A stretch of 64,000 bases of DNA. It comes from Cystobasidiopsis lactophilus. Its lineage: Eukaryota > Basidiomycota > Agaricostilbomycetes > Agaricostilbales > Chionosphaeraceae. The stretch is taken from positions 2,391,328 to 2,455,327 of the forward strand of contig BCIO01000004.1 in NCBI GenBank assembly GCA_001599975.1, in the 5' to 3' direction. The position numbers were made by a program, and so were the translations under genes. Positions 32,207 through 42,152 of the stretch are shown here, piece by piece. Numbering within the stretch: the first letter of the stretch is position 1; each line of letters begins with the position of its first letter. The notes under the pieces were generated by a model. The model worked only from the letters and a program-made list of their open reading frames with translations. It did not search any database and had not been told where the DNA came from.

Positions 32207-32416
32207 GCGCTCGCACCCAAGCGTTCAAAAGCCGCAAATTTGCACACACAATAGCAGAACACACAAGGAAAAGGGGTCGTATTCTGGGATAAATAGTCCG
32301 TCTTGCAACTTGTTTTCCTATCGTGATCTCGAGAATTGCATGCTTGGTATCTAAATGCCCTTGAGCCCTCCCTCTTTGACAAACTCTTGATGGTGCCCAC
32401 TACCTCTCTATCCCTT

Positions 32417-33092
32417 CTATTCAGCCACTGGCGCAAACAGCCCATAGTCCAAGATCTTCAACGATTGCACCGCCGTCTCGAACTCGGCCTTTTCCTTCTC
32501 TGGCTCCTCGACTGTTCCCGGGTCCAAGCTGACGGCCTTGCCTCGAGGGACATTGATCTGGTACAGGGTGTCTAGAGCAGCACCTTAGGAATGAGGGGAG
32601 AGACAGTACGCACAGTGAAAACGAAGTCCGTGTTCCGATCTGGAATGCGCCACAGCGCGAGAAAGATATCGACCAGATCCGCTTCCGAGTCCGCCTTGCG
32701 GTACTTGGCTATCACTTGCCGCCCATAGCACACGGATGGGCCCTCAGGGGTGGACGAGGGCAAAATGGTCTTGATTTGATACGAGGCCGCCTGGTTGTCG
32801 TGCGCCAGAGCATCAAAGTGAAATCTGCAGTGGGCCAGTGCTCGGTATCACAGACAACAAACGCGAGGAAGACAGGGACGGACTCGGTGGCCGCTTTAAA
32901 GTCCTTGGGCTCGACGGACTGCAGGACGTCGAAAATATACGACACGTCACTGTCCTTGGCGACGAAGACCTCTTGGGTATCTGAGATTTGCCGGAGATCA
33001 GAAGCGTCGATGAGGCCGGCCGGGAGGAGGGTGTGGATGGCGCCGCCGTAGAGGTCGACCGGCACCGAGTTTTTCGCCACCGCCGCAGTCAT
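32417..33092 (-). CDS. MOG1: Mog1-family Ran-binding protein
   Basis: Homologue of yeast Mog1 / RANGRF, which binds Ran and stimulates nucleotide release in nuclear transport. The start at 33092 gives MTAAVAKNSVPVDLYGGAIH, then LPAGLIDASDLRQISDTQEV, FVAKDSDVSYIFDVLQSVEP. A second exon has RFHFDALAHDNQAASYQIKT and VDIFLALWRIPDRNTDFVFT. The last exon has LYQINVPRGKAVSLD and ends KILDYGLFAPVAE, stop at 32417-32419. The typical DLYGGAI start and DTQEVF motif are present. Short, complete, with two or three introns. Convergent with the aldolase gene, with 210 bp between stops. Confidence 0.9.
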
Positions 33093-33590
33093 CCTTCAGT
33101 GGCCTCTCTCGAGACTCTGAGCCTCGTCGCGCGACAAAAAACAGTCTCTTTGACCAGGAGAAGGGTGTTTCGGCGAAAGTGCAAAGCGCCGAGGTCGCTG
33201 GGTCGGGTCAAGGAGCTGTTGCTCTCGAGCAGCCGCTTGCCTCTTGGTGCTTCCGAAGTTCTGGTTCTCGCATCTCTCACCCCAGATGCTCTTTAGGTGC
33301 CCAGATGCTCTTTAGGTGCCCAGATGCATGCTCCGCCAATGGCTTAACTTGCCAGCCTTGGCTCCATCACAGGGCCCGATTTTCACAATGATTTTCTGCT
33401 GGAGGCAAACCGGCAGACAGCCCTTCACCTTTGTTTTCCCGACATGCTCTGTGAAACTAGTGGATAGTCAGATTCATGGTCATGGCTCGAAAAGCGAGAC
33501 AAGCGACTAAGTTGCCGTCTTGTTCCTCCTTTGCGTCATCATGTTGGGGCTCCTCAGAAGTGGCGTTCTTCTGCTGCTACGACGACTACC
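33093..33590. other. Intergenic with a short tandem repeat
   Basis: Contains the 19-bp repeat listed separately and otherwise no coding signal. Promoter regions of divergent genes. Confidence 0.5.
33282..33327. repeat. Tandem repeat, 19-bp unit, 2.4 copies
   Basis: The unit CCAGATGCTCTTTAGGTGC occurs at 33282-33300 and 33301-33319, followed by a partial copy CCAGATGC. Too few copies for a true minisatellite. Confidence 0.85.
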
Positions 33591-34264
33591 ATGCTCTCCT
33601 CCGTGATACTTCTTTGCGCTGCATTCGCTCAGGCACAAACAATCTACGAGCCCGTGCCAGCAACGAGCTTGACCCTCTCTGCCCCTTCTGGCCTCGAACC
33701 CAGCTATAGCTATGGCGCTTCCGCTCTCCCGGCTTCATCTGGTGCATCTGAAAGTGAGATCAATTTCTTTCCGACAATCTGCCGAGCTCAAGAGGACGAG
33801 TGTCCAGCAACCTTCCTGGTCGTTTTCGAGGAGGAATACGTCGACTATAGTATCAGCGGCTCCAGCACCTCTATTGGCTCAACCCACACGTTAACTGCTA
33901 CGGGTAATGTTCACGCTCGGTCGGAATGTCGCGCTTGAAGGCTCAGTTCCAACATGCCACAGAAACACTCATCGAGAACGCGAGCAAGTTTGAAGAGCAC
34001 ATGGCATTCTCCACCGTCGTGGCTGGGCAAGGCCCAGTCGGCATCGTCGACGATATCAGCTGTGTCGTCTCAGGATCGTCCGCCATTTGCTCCGAGGGCT
34101 TCTTCGACGGTCAATCCAGCTACGTGACGAGCTATACGGGCAGCTACATCCCGTTCACCACGCTCACTGCGGCACCACCTTCAGCCTCTGGCAGTGGTAG
34201 CGGCAGCGCTGCCCCCTCCAGCATCACTGAGGCGAATTCTGTGCCGGCCCGCTTTCGCGCTTGA
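33591..34264 (+). CDS. Small secreted protein, Ser/Gly-rich end
   Basis: The start at 33591 gives MLSSVILLCAAFAQAQTIYE, a clear signal peptide. The mature part has LSAPSGLEPSYSYGASALPA, a two-Cys region CRAQEDECPATFLVVFEEEY, and after an intron near 33905-33945 a segment ENASKFEEHMAFSTVVAGQG with VDDISCVVSGSSAICSEGFF. The end is Ser/Gly-rich (SASGSGSGSAAPSS) and stops at 34262-34264 without a hydrophobic tail, so a GPI anchor is not supported unless an exon is missing. No known domain. Four Cys residues could form two disulphides. Probably extracellular or cell wall. Confidence 0.65.
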
Positions 34265-34517
34265 GTCGAGAGGGGCAGGTGGACGCGCGGAGGAGGATTT
34301 CAGCTTTGGCGATACAAACGGTGGCCAATTCCAAACCTGACGCGCGCATGTTATACGATAACATAAACAACTCGATAGAAATTAAAAAAGTCCCGGGTCT
34401 GTAATGAAATCGAGGCTTGTTGTTCAGGACCCACCACATCCGTTAGAGCGGTCTTTTTCGCCTCCACATATGTTTCCCGCGTCTTGCTCTGCAGCCACGA
34501 CCCTTTACACGACCACG

Positions 34518-35741
34518 ATGAGCTCGTCCAGCCAGCCAGCGCCGCCAACGAGCAGCGCGCCCTTGGGCTCCCTGCCTGCCAACTCGCAAATCAAGCGGAG
34601 GCGCCGGTTCACGCCTCAAGAGGTCGGCATCCTCGAGGCCGCGTTCCTGGAGAATGCGCTGCCAGACGGCCCTAAGCGCCGCTTCTTGGCTGAGCAGCTG
34701 AACATGGTGCGTTGCGCTGTCCCGAACGCGCCCTCAGAACCCTTAATTAAAAACAAAACAACATTGAACAGGACTGCCGCTCTGTCCAAGTGCGCCCTTC
34801 TCCTGCACCCTGGTGCCGTGTATACATGCTGATAGGCCTGTCATCAGATATGGTTCCAGAATAGGCGGCAAAAGGAGAAGGCGAATCGCCAGCAAAAGGC
34901 GGGACCAACGACTTTGGGCGCGACCACCTTCACGAGGGTGCTCATCGACGGCAAGGAGAACATCCCACCTCACCGGGCCCTCAACGCCACCGTGTCGGCC
35001 CCTGCGCTCATGCGCACCCACTCGGAGCCCACCGCGGCCTCGCTCTCGTCCGATGTCATCCGCCAGCGTGCCTCTGCCCGTCCCGCTCTTTATCGCACCC
35101 AGTCCCTCCAACCGCCCGTCCTCGACCTCGCGTCCCACATGGCCTCCTCCTCACCCATCAAAGCTGCCGACGAGCCCACCTTGAAACGGTCCGCGTCCTT
35201 CTCGCTCGAGTGGGCCGCCGCCCAATCCTCCGCCCTCCTCCCGGAACGCGACGTCGACTACCGCCGCCAGCCTCGCAAGTCGGCCGACTTCTACTACCCC
35301 TCCCTTCATCGCAGCGACTCGCTCCCACCCTCGTTTACCCCTAGACGGTCCTCGAACCCCCTCTCGTCTGGCACAGAGGCCTACTCGGAAGAGGATGAAG
35401 GCAACCGAAAGCGCCACAAGATGCACCTCTCCATCTCCATCAACGGCCCCTCCCCGTTCAAGCCCTTCCAGGCCTCCTCCTCGGCGCCCTGTACGCCTGT
35501 CGGCTTGGACAAGCTGCTCGACGCGGCCCAACAGGTCGACCACCACGTCCTCCTCTCCCCGCCCGAATCGCTCGAGTCCCTCACCGACGACGAGACCTCG
35601 GTGGCCGCCAAGAAGCGCGGCGGCAGGGGCGACGAGAGCTTCTCCTCGATCGACGACGAGTCGTCCTCCGTGTCGGGCGGCCTCGACCAGATGGACGAAG
35701 AGTGCGCCGGCCTGCTCTTGGACCTGGCTTCGGCCCACTAA
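34518..35741 (+). CDS. Homeodomain transcription factor
   Basis: Nuclear DNA-binding regulator. The ATG at 34518 (MSSSSQPAPPTSSAPLGSLP) is preferred; an upstream in-frame ATG at 34404 is possible. The homeodomain begins QIKRRRRFTPQEVGILEAAF and LENALPDGPKRRFLAEQLNM. Splicing to an 18-nt exon at 34772-34789 (DCRSVQ) and then 34850 onward gives IWFQNRRQKEKANRQQKAG, the recognition helix with the diagnostic W, F, N and R. The rest is a Ser/Pro-rich tail with possible phosphosites and a degenerate NLS (NRKRHKMHL), ending EECAGLLLDLASAH at 35739-35741. Similar in type to fungal Pah1/Pho2-like homeodomain proteins; target genes unknown. Confidence 0.88.
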
Positions 35742-36551
35742 AATGGTTTCCTCTGTTCTTGTTCTGTTTGCATCATTATAGCATCACTTTTACGAACCAC
35801 ATTGGCTTTTCCTCGAGATGACCTTGTAAATATTGGCTTTCTTCTTGGTCCCACCACCATTGCATGTTTCCGCTCTCTGCTTTTTGGATTCTGACAACGC
35901 GCTAGATGCTGCATTCTTAATGTCTCGAGGCTCTGCCGTCGTTGGTCTTTTTGAGCTCGGCGCTCTGATTCTGCCTTCATTTAGGCGCGTAGCTCACGGG
36001 CGTGCCCTTTCGGCTGGGGCATCTCGCTTCCGTGCTAGCCTATTGCCTTGCGTCGAGGAAGGCCTTGACTGGAGGACGCCAGGCTGCCCCTGGTACTTCA
36101 ATGATGGCAAGACGCTTTCAACTTGCAAGTTGTCGGCGCCCGAGCTTTGTCAAAATTTGCCCACGGCTTCTTATTGCTTTTGCTTTCACGTCGAGCTGCA
36201 GCTAGAATAGTTTCTTGTTGCTATCGTCTGTCGGGCCGTGAACCTTCGCCCTTTGCGGAAGTGGCACCCCGAAGGCCACTTTGATCACTTGCTCTTTGCT
36301 CTTTTCGGCTCAAACCGGCTCTGGGATCACTGTCGCTGTTTGAGCAGTGCTTGGAATGGATAGAAGTACAGAAAGTGAAGTCTATTGCAGAAAGAGAAAA
36401 GAAAGGAGTGGCGGCAAGGATCCGGAACACTTCTTGGGCAAGATCCAAAAGCTGTCCAGCAGCTTCGATGCCCACCGATCTGGCCGGAATAGTCATTAAA
36501 CGATCTTTTGACCCACGGTCGCGAACCTACGCGGAGCCTTGGCCAACGAAA
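35742..36551. other. Intergenic, no gene recognised
   Basis: A 125-codon open frame on the plus strand (35833-36210) lacks an ATG start and any domain. The interval holds the 3' ends of two convergent genes. Confidence 0.5.
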
Positions 36552-37754
36552 TCAAGTTCGGCGATCATGGTGGCCATTTGCGCCGTTGCCGTTTATGCCC
36601 GCTCCATTGACGCCGCTTCCAGGACCACGAGAGGGAAAGAGATTTCTGTGTTCGCCAGGTGAAAGGTTTGGACTGCGAGGAGGTGATGCTGCTTCGATTT
36701 GCTCCAACGGACCATCGATGGAATCCTCCCTCTCGCTGACCCATATGATCTCGGTGCCAATCTGAGCGTGTCCCAAGCGCATGTTGCTTAGATGAATTTG
36801 ATGACCGTGTGTTGTTGATACAACAGTAATACGGCGATTCATGCCGGCGAAAGAGATTGTGATGAAGGGATGGCCGTCATAACGAAGCTCCGTCCATCGC
36901 GCCGGCTCCACACGGCTGACCCAGACATTTTGGAATTGTTCGCTGTGGGAATCTTGTGCTGTTGATGGCAACTCGATCTTGCCTTCTCTACCTCCCACCG
37001 GCGAACGAATCATCGTAACCGGATGCAGGGTTCCTCGAAACCACGCGCCCATTGTTGGTGGATTGATTTCTGGTATGCGTTCCCAAATGCATGGGACCTT
37101 TCCGATAACCCATATCTTGAGAGGCTCTCCGCCTGTCGTGGCAAGAGCGATATAGTATTGCGGAAAGCCACTAGAACCAACGGGCTCTTCGACTCGAACC
37201 CGATGCCAGGATGACTCAAAGAAAGCGGCGGCTTCTGTACTCCCATCTGGAAACAAATGGCGGTCTTCCCATGGGCATGCCACGTAGTTGCGAAGATGGA
37301 CCGGCAAGTCGACATAGAGGCCGCCTGCGCGTCTATGATCCCAATGAGGACCCGTATGAGCAGCCGTCCATTCTGTGCCTCCAAACCGGAAGGCCGCCGG
37401 TGACTCTCTCCATTGGTGATCGAACAATTCGAGCGGATTGGTTGATTCCGGCGACAAGCCTTCGCCAGGACCTGCAATGTCGTTGGGCTGGGTAGGCCGA
37501 TTTCTGGGCGCCACAAAGAATCGAGCATAGCCTTGAAGGTCGCCTAGACTTCCGTCTTGTTGCTCAAATGGGTTGTGCTGCGTCGGATCCGAGCAACGAT
37601 GGAACAGTTGCCACCCGCCTCTGAAGTGAACGAAGCGTCTCCACGCTCGCGCTCCATCACGATAAGTCACTGGAAAGTCTCGCCACGCCAAAGGACAAGC
37701 CTGAGGAGGGGCTGCAACTGCTTGAGCGGTCGGGGGATTGACGGCGTGAGGCAT
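36552..37754 (-). CDS. Unrecognised beta-repeat protein, family copy B
   Basis: A single 400-codon frame starting MPHAVNPPTAQAVAAPPQAC at 37754. It is clearly related to copy A: WRDFPV, ARFFVAPRN, GGLYVDLPVHLRNYVACPWE, IWVIGKVPCIWE, LHPVTM and VWVSRVEPARW match A's counterparts in order. Three modules of about 45-50 residues can be drawn. The tail is Asn-Gly-rich (GVNGAGINGNGANGHHDRRT) as in copy C. There is no signal peptide, membrane segment or recognisable catalytic motif. Function unknown; conserved Trp, His-Pro-Val-Thr and Trp-Val positions suggest stacked small beta barrels or a binding repeat. No intron is needed. Confidence 0.78.
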   Translation of the reverse strand: MPHAVNPPTAQAVAAPPQACPLAWRDFPVTYRDGARAWRRFVHFRGGWQLFHRCSDPTQHNPFEQQDGSLGDLQGYARFFVAPRNRPTQPNDIAGPGEGLSPESTNPLELFDHQWRESPAAFRFGGTEWTAAHTGPHWDHRRAGGLYVDLPVHLRNYVACPWEDRHLFPDGSTEAAAFFESSWHRVRVEEPVGSSGFPQYYIALATTGGEPLKIWVIGKVPCIWERIPEINPPTMGAWFRGTLHPVTMIRSPVGGREGKIELPSTAQDSHSEQFQNVWVSRVEPARWTELRYDGHPFITISFAGMNRRITVVSTTHGHQIHLSNMRLGHAQIGTEIIWVSEREDSIDGPLEQIEAASPPRSPNLSPGEHRNLFPSRGPGSGVNGAGINGNGANGHHDRRT

Positions 37755-38240
37755 GGGGTCTTCCGCTTCTTGCTGTTGTGAGAGAAGTTCAGATTATTTG
37801 ATATAAGCGCCTGATTTTTCAATTTGGATCGCAGGTTGCTGAGGGTCAAGTGGCGACTGGCGAACGTCTAGAGTTGTGGCGGTGCGCCTTGAACCGAAGC
37901 TTGACCTTCCAGCCCCAAACCTGAGCGGTCTCTGTTTAGACCCATTGCTGGCCAGCAGCTTGCAGAGATGCTCCTCCCAAGTGGTAGCGCCAACAGGGAA
38001 ACGGCAGCGAACATGGCTCTCAGAAGTTGGGCCTTTCGTTGGCAATGATGTACTCTCGTTGGCGACGATGTACTTGCTCTATTGTTGATATCCTGCTTGT
38101 TCTACAAGTCACACGAAACGCTGGCCAGTTTCGCCTTCGCCACTTCGGAAGTGAGCCGAACCGCAGACGTCACCGGCGTGACCCGTCTCTCCTGCCTGAA
38201 CTGGATTCTGAGTTGAAGCAACGAGCGCCGAACAGCAAGC
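37755..38240. other. Intergenic, divergent promoter region
   Basis: No gene seen between copy B and the first WW-domain gene. Confidence 0.5.
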
Positions 38241-39644
38241 ATGTCCAGCAAAGCACCTCCTCCAGCAGCGACTGGCCCTCCCCCGGCCTACGACATGGCC
38301 ACGACCGGCAGCAGCCAAGGGCGGCAGAGCTTAGAGGCCCCACTCCCGCTGGATGAAGCTGGCCGGCGCTCGATGGAGGACGAGGAGAGGCCTCTGCCGT
38401 CAGGTTGGATTAGACAGTTCGATCGTAAGTCATCGCCGTCCGGTTCCTCAACCAGCGAGCGATGGGGGATTGACGCCAATGCGGGAAACAACAGCCCAGC
38501 AGAATCACCAGTTTTACGTGGACACCAAAGCCAACCCTCCTAGATCCATCTGGACCCACCCAGAGGACGACCCGCAGTGGCAGAAGGAGAACAATCGGGT
38601 CCCGCCGCCGCAAGGGGCACCGCCAGCTGGCAGCAGCAGTGTGACCAAGAGCCCGTCTGCCGATGGCCGCAAGAAGGGCTTTGGCGAGAAGCTGAAGGAC
38701 AAGATGACCGGCAGCACCCACGAGGAGCGCGAGGCCAAGCGCAAGGCCCGCTACCAGCAGGAGCTCGCGCGGGAGCAGGCCTACATCGCTCGCCGGCAAG
38801 CGTTGCAGCAACAGCAGCAGCAGTACTATCAGGTGGGCCTGCCCTCTCTACATTAGCTCTCTTGACCTATTACTTAATGGCGGGGTGCCCTCAGCAATAC
38901 GGCCAGAACCCTGTACGATGCTCGGCTCTCTTGTTCAGAATTTGATCGGCGAACTCATGCATTTTCTCACGCAGTACTCCTACCAAGCGCCCAGCTATGC
39001 TTATGGCAGACGTCAAGGCATGGGCGGTATGGGTGGCATGGGCATGGGTCTCCCACTCATGGGTGGAGTGCGTCCTTCCTCTCGCGAAACGGTGGCGGAC
39101 ACATACTGAATTGACGTGCAGCTGGCCGGTGGTCTCTTGCTGGGCAGGTGAGGTTGAATTCCTCTAATCGACTCGTTTGACTCTGACAAGTCTGTAGCGC
39201 GCTTGACGGCGGCGATGGCGGTGGTAAGCTTTTGTCCACTTGTGATCTTGTTCGAGCTCAGCGCTCATCAATCTGCTTACAGGTGACTTTGGTATGTGCT
39301 GATCTCTTTGATGTCACGATCGGTGCCTTATTCGAGGCTGGCCCTCAAGGTGGCGATGGCGGAGGAGGTGAGTGACTTTCGATCTCTTTGGCGATTCGAC
39401 CTTCTGCTCAACTTTCGCCCAACTCAGACTTTGGTAATACGCTTTCTTACTGTCCTGCACCGCGTTTGCTCACTTATGGATGCCCTGTTCAGGCGGCGGA
39501 GGTGCGTTCTTCTCTACAATTCAAAGCGGCGGAATTGATCGCTGACTTGCTTCTTTGAACAGATTTCGGTTCGTCGGTCTTCCTCCTTGACTCATCATGC
39601 TTCTGGCTAAGCTTGAGCTCTGTAAAGGCGGCGGAGGTTTCTAA
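38241..39644 (+). CDS. WW-domain protein 1, Gly-rich tail in micro-exons
   Basis: The start at 38241 gives MSSKAPPPAATGPPPAYDMA. The WW domain spans an intron (donor at 38425): LPSGWIRQFD joins PQQNHQFYVDTKANPPRSIW, THPEDD. Then GFGEKLKDKMTGSTHEEREA and a Gln-rich helix. WW domains bind Pro-rich ligands. The Met/Gly stretch RQGMGGMGGMGMGLPLMGG leads to LAGGLLLGS and a tail that reads approximately ALDGGDGGGDFGGDGGGDFG, GGDFGGGGF. The tail is split over exons 39122-39147, 39198-39223, 39283-39291 (9 nt), 39350-39367 (18), 39428-39433 (6), 39493-39501 (9), 39563-39568 (6) and 39628-39644, the small ones all phase 1. Stop at 39642-39644. First of three tandem paralogues. Confidence 0.82.
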
Positions 39645-40183
39645 ACGGCAGCAACCGTCGAGGTGGCTCTTCGCCCTGTGGCTTGTACATACGCGCTCGA
39701 GGTTTAATTGTTTGCACTCCTGTATGCAATTCCTATCAACCATCATGCTCCTGCCTTGCACGCACCACTGGGTCCCCTTCCTCTGCTCGTCGACTCTCTC
39801 ACGCTCCCGCCGCTCTTTCTTTGCCCACAACATCCGCTGGCTTTTCCCGAGCTTGACGCGTTCTCGAATGCTCTCATTGCTTATGATGTCAGACTCAAAG
39901 GGCTACATCAAGTGCCAGTTTCGCTTCACTGGCAGTCGCGTGCCCCCATTGATTCCCACCGTCCTCCGCCGTTCAAACCTTAGCACTCTATGCTCTGCGA
40001 TGACGCTGTTCTGAGACCAAGACATGATGCTCAGGGACAATCGGTCTGCCGCTGTCTACGTCGTTTCTCCGCCCTCGAGCCAAGCACCAGTGGATCCCTC
40101 CCAGGAGGCGAGGCGTGCGAAACTTATCTGGGCCTACGACCTCTTGCATCTTGACCTGCTCCCATTCGACGAGTGTCACAAGA
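39645..40183. other. Spacer between WW genes 1 and 2
   Basis: No gene recognised. It should hold the terminator of WW gene 1 and the promoter of WW gene 2. Confidence 0.5.
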
Positions 40184-41836
40184 ATGTCGTCGACACCGCC
40201 TGATTCTCGAGAGCTGCCGATTGGCTGGGTTCGCGCCGTCGACCCAGTAAGTCCATTGCCCTTTGATCAAGAGCTTTGACAAGCTGACCGAGTTTCTGCG
40301 CCTACAGAAGAGCAATCATGAGTTCTTTGTCGACACTCAGGCCGACCCGCCCCGCAGCATCTGGACGCATCCGGTAAATCTCCAGCTTGGGAGGATTGGC
40401 ACCAGTTCCTGACCAGCGGAGCCACAGTACGATGACTTCGAGTGGCAGAAGTCCAACCCCACCTCGTCAAGCCCCGGCTCCGACAACAACGGCCGCCGCC
40501 GCAGCGTTGGCGAGAAGGCAAGTGTAATCAGGCGCCAGAAAGCCGGGTGCTTCGAAGCTAACTCGACCCTCAGATCAAGGACAAGTTGACGGGCACCACC
40601 AAGCCGCAGCGTGACGCCAAGAAGCTTGAGAAGGACCCTGTACGTCGAGATTTTGTCGCGGTCTCAAACGAAATTGAAGAGACAGTCCAGACCATGCCGA
40701 TCTACTCGCCGCCTACCGATCCTTACCAGCGCCGGCAAACTGACGGCGGAATGGGCATGCCTCCTTACGGTGTAGGCTGCCTCGCTGCCTATATCTGTCT
40801 ACATTCTGATGGAGTGAATGCAGTACACCAATCCGGCCCTCATTGCGGGAGGGTAAGTCTGACGTTTTGATCCATGGATGTCGGTTTTGACAATCGTTGG
40901 CAGATACCCTCCGGTCGATGGCTGTAAGGTTCCACTCAACCTCCTATTGCAGACAAAGCTCACGCAGACCTCGACTTCAGGTCAAGATGGCGGAGGTAAT
41001 TGAGGCTCGTTCTTCTCCTTTTTCCGTCGAGCTGACCTGTCGTCCTACAAGAACATCACCATCATCATCATCACGGTAGGTCTTTTAGACTGATATCAGG
41101 AAAGCAGGCTGACTTTAGCACTTTCGCCAGGCGCAGGTAGCGTATTCCGCTAGTTGCTGAGACAGGCAATGTCCTCACGCGCTCTACAGACCATGGTGTT
41201 GGCGGCGGCGACGGAGGTGAGCAACCTTGGCCTTTCGATGCTGACTTTGAGCCTAGCCTACCAAGTGAATGTCCAGGACAAGGTCAAGGCACCGGCGCTG
41301 ATTCTGGCACCACTCCCGCTGACGGTGGCATGAGCGGCGGCGACTATGGTGCGTTGCCTCGCCGCATCGTCTTATGACATGATCCTGAATAAAGGTCTAG
41401 GCAGCGGCACCGACTCTGGTGGAGCTGGCAATGCCACCAGCAGCTATGCTGCTGCCGATGCGGGAAATGCCGGCTACAGTGGCTCCGACACTGGTCTGTC
41501 CTCTTGACTTTTCTTTCACTCACCAGCTCTAACTCTATGGCCAGGCGGAGGTGCCAGCTACTCTGCCTCGGACTCTGGTGGCGGCGGCTACTCGGGTGTG
41601 TTAACTTTCTCTCCCATCAAGTGGAACTCTGTGCTGACCCAGTCGGTGGTAAAGGTGGCAGCAGTGGTGGCGGCTACTCCGGCGGAGACTCCGGCGGAGG
41701 AGGTTCTAGCGGAGGCGACTCTGGAGGAGGAGGTGGTGGTGGTGGCGGTGGCGGCGATGGAGGCAAGCTTGTCTCTTCTCCTTGCTTTGAGTAGAGTGTT
41801 AACCTAGCCGTATTTTCAGGAGGAGGCGCCTGCTAA
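40184..41836 (+). CDS. WW-domain protein 2, His/Gly-rich tail
   Basis: The start at 40184 gives MSSTPPDSRELPIGWVRAVD; after an intron KSNHEFFVDTQADPPRSIWT completes the WW domain, with YDDFEWQKSN following. RRRSVGEKIKDKLTGTTKPQ matches WW protein 1. The intron at 40518 uses a GC donor. The middle reads MPIYSPPTDPYQRRQTDGGM and YTNPALIAGG, YPPVDG. The tail is again split into phase-1 exons: 40981-40995 (15 nt), 41052-41075 (24 nt, seven His), 41131-41136 (6 nt), 41190-41216 (27 nt), then longer Gly/Ser/Tyr exons (GTDSGGAGNATSSYAAADAG). It ends in a poly-Gly run and, after a second GC-AG intron at 41763, GGGAC with the stop at 41834-41836. The tail is much longer than in its neighbour. Confidence 0.8.
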
Positions 41837-42152
41837 GCGTCTCAAGCGCAAAGCACGCCCAAAGCTTCAAAGAACCACATGCCTGAACTGCACTACTCCG
41901 AGTCTGTCAAAGAAGCGAGATGCCCGTTTCCCATTGCAACGATAGCCTTTTTAGTGACCCCGAAGATCTCCTGTTTCTAGAATATTCTTCCAACGGCGCG
42001 GATGGACAGGCACAGGCAGTTGGCCTCAGCCACGGGCCAACGGCGCCCAATGCCGTTGCGGGTGGAGCAGTGGGCAGAGCTCGTGAAAACCGACAGCTTG
42101 GCCTCAATTTTCTGCTTCTTGATCCACAACCGTTCATCGAGTGCTCTTCAAG
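41837..42152. other. Spacer between WW genes 2 and 3
   Basis: No gene recognised; terminator and promoter region. Confidence 0.5.

Noticed and set aside
33282-33327. CRISPR-like or minisatellite array
   Set aside because: Only 2.4 copies of a 19-bp unit, directly adjacent without spacers, in a eukaryotic promoter region.
35151-35738. A 195-codon open frame antisense to the homeodomain gene
   Set aside because: GC-rich coding sequence of the sense gene often leaves the opposite strand open. No domain or splice logic; it lies wholly within the sense exon.
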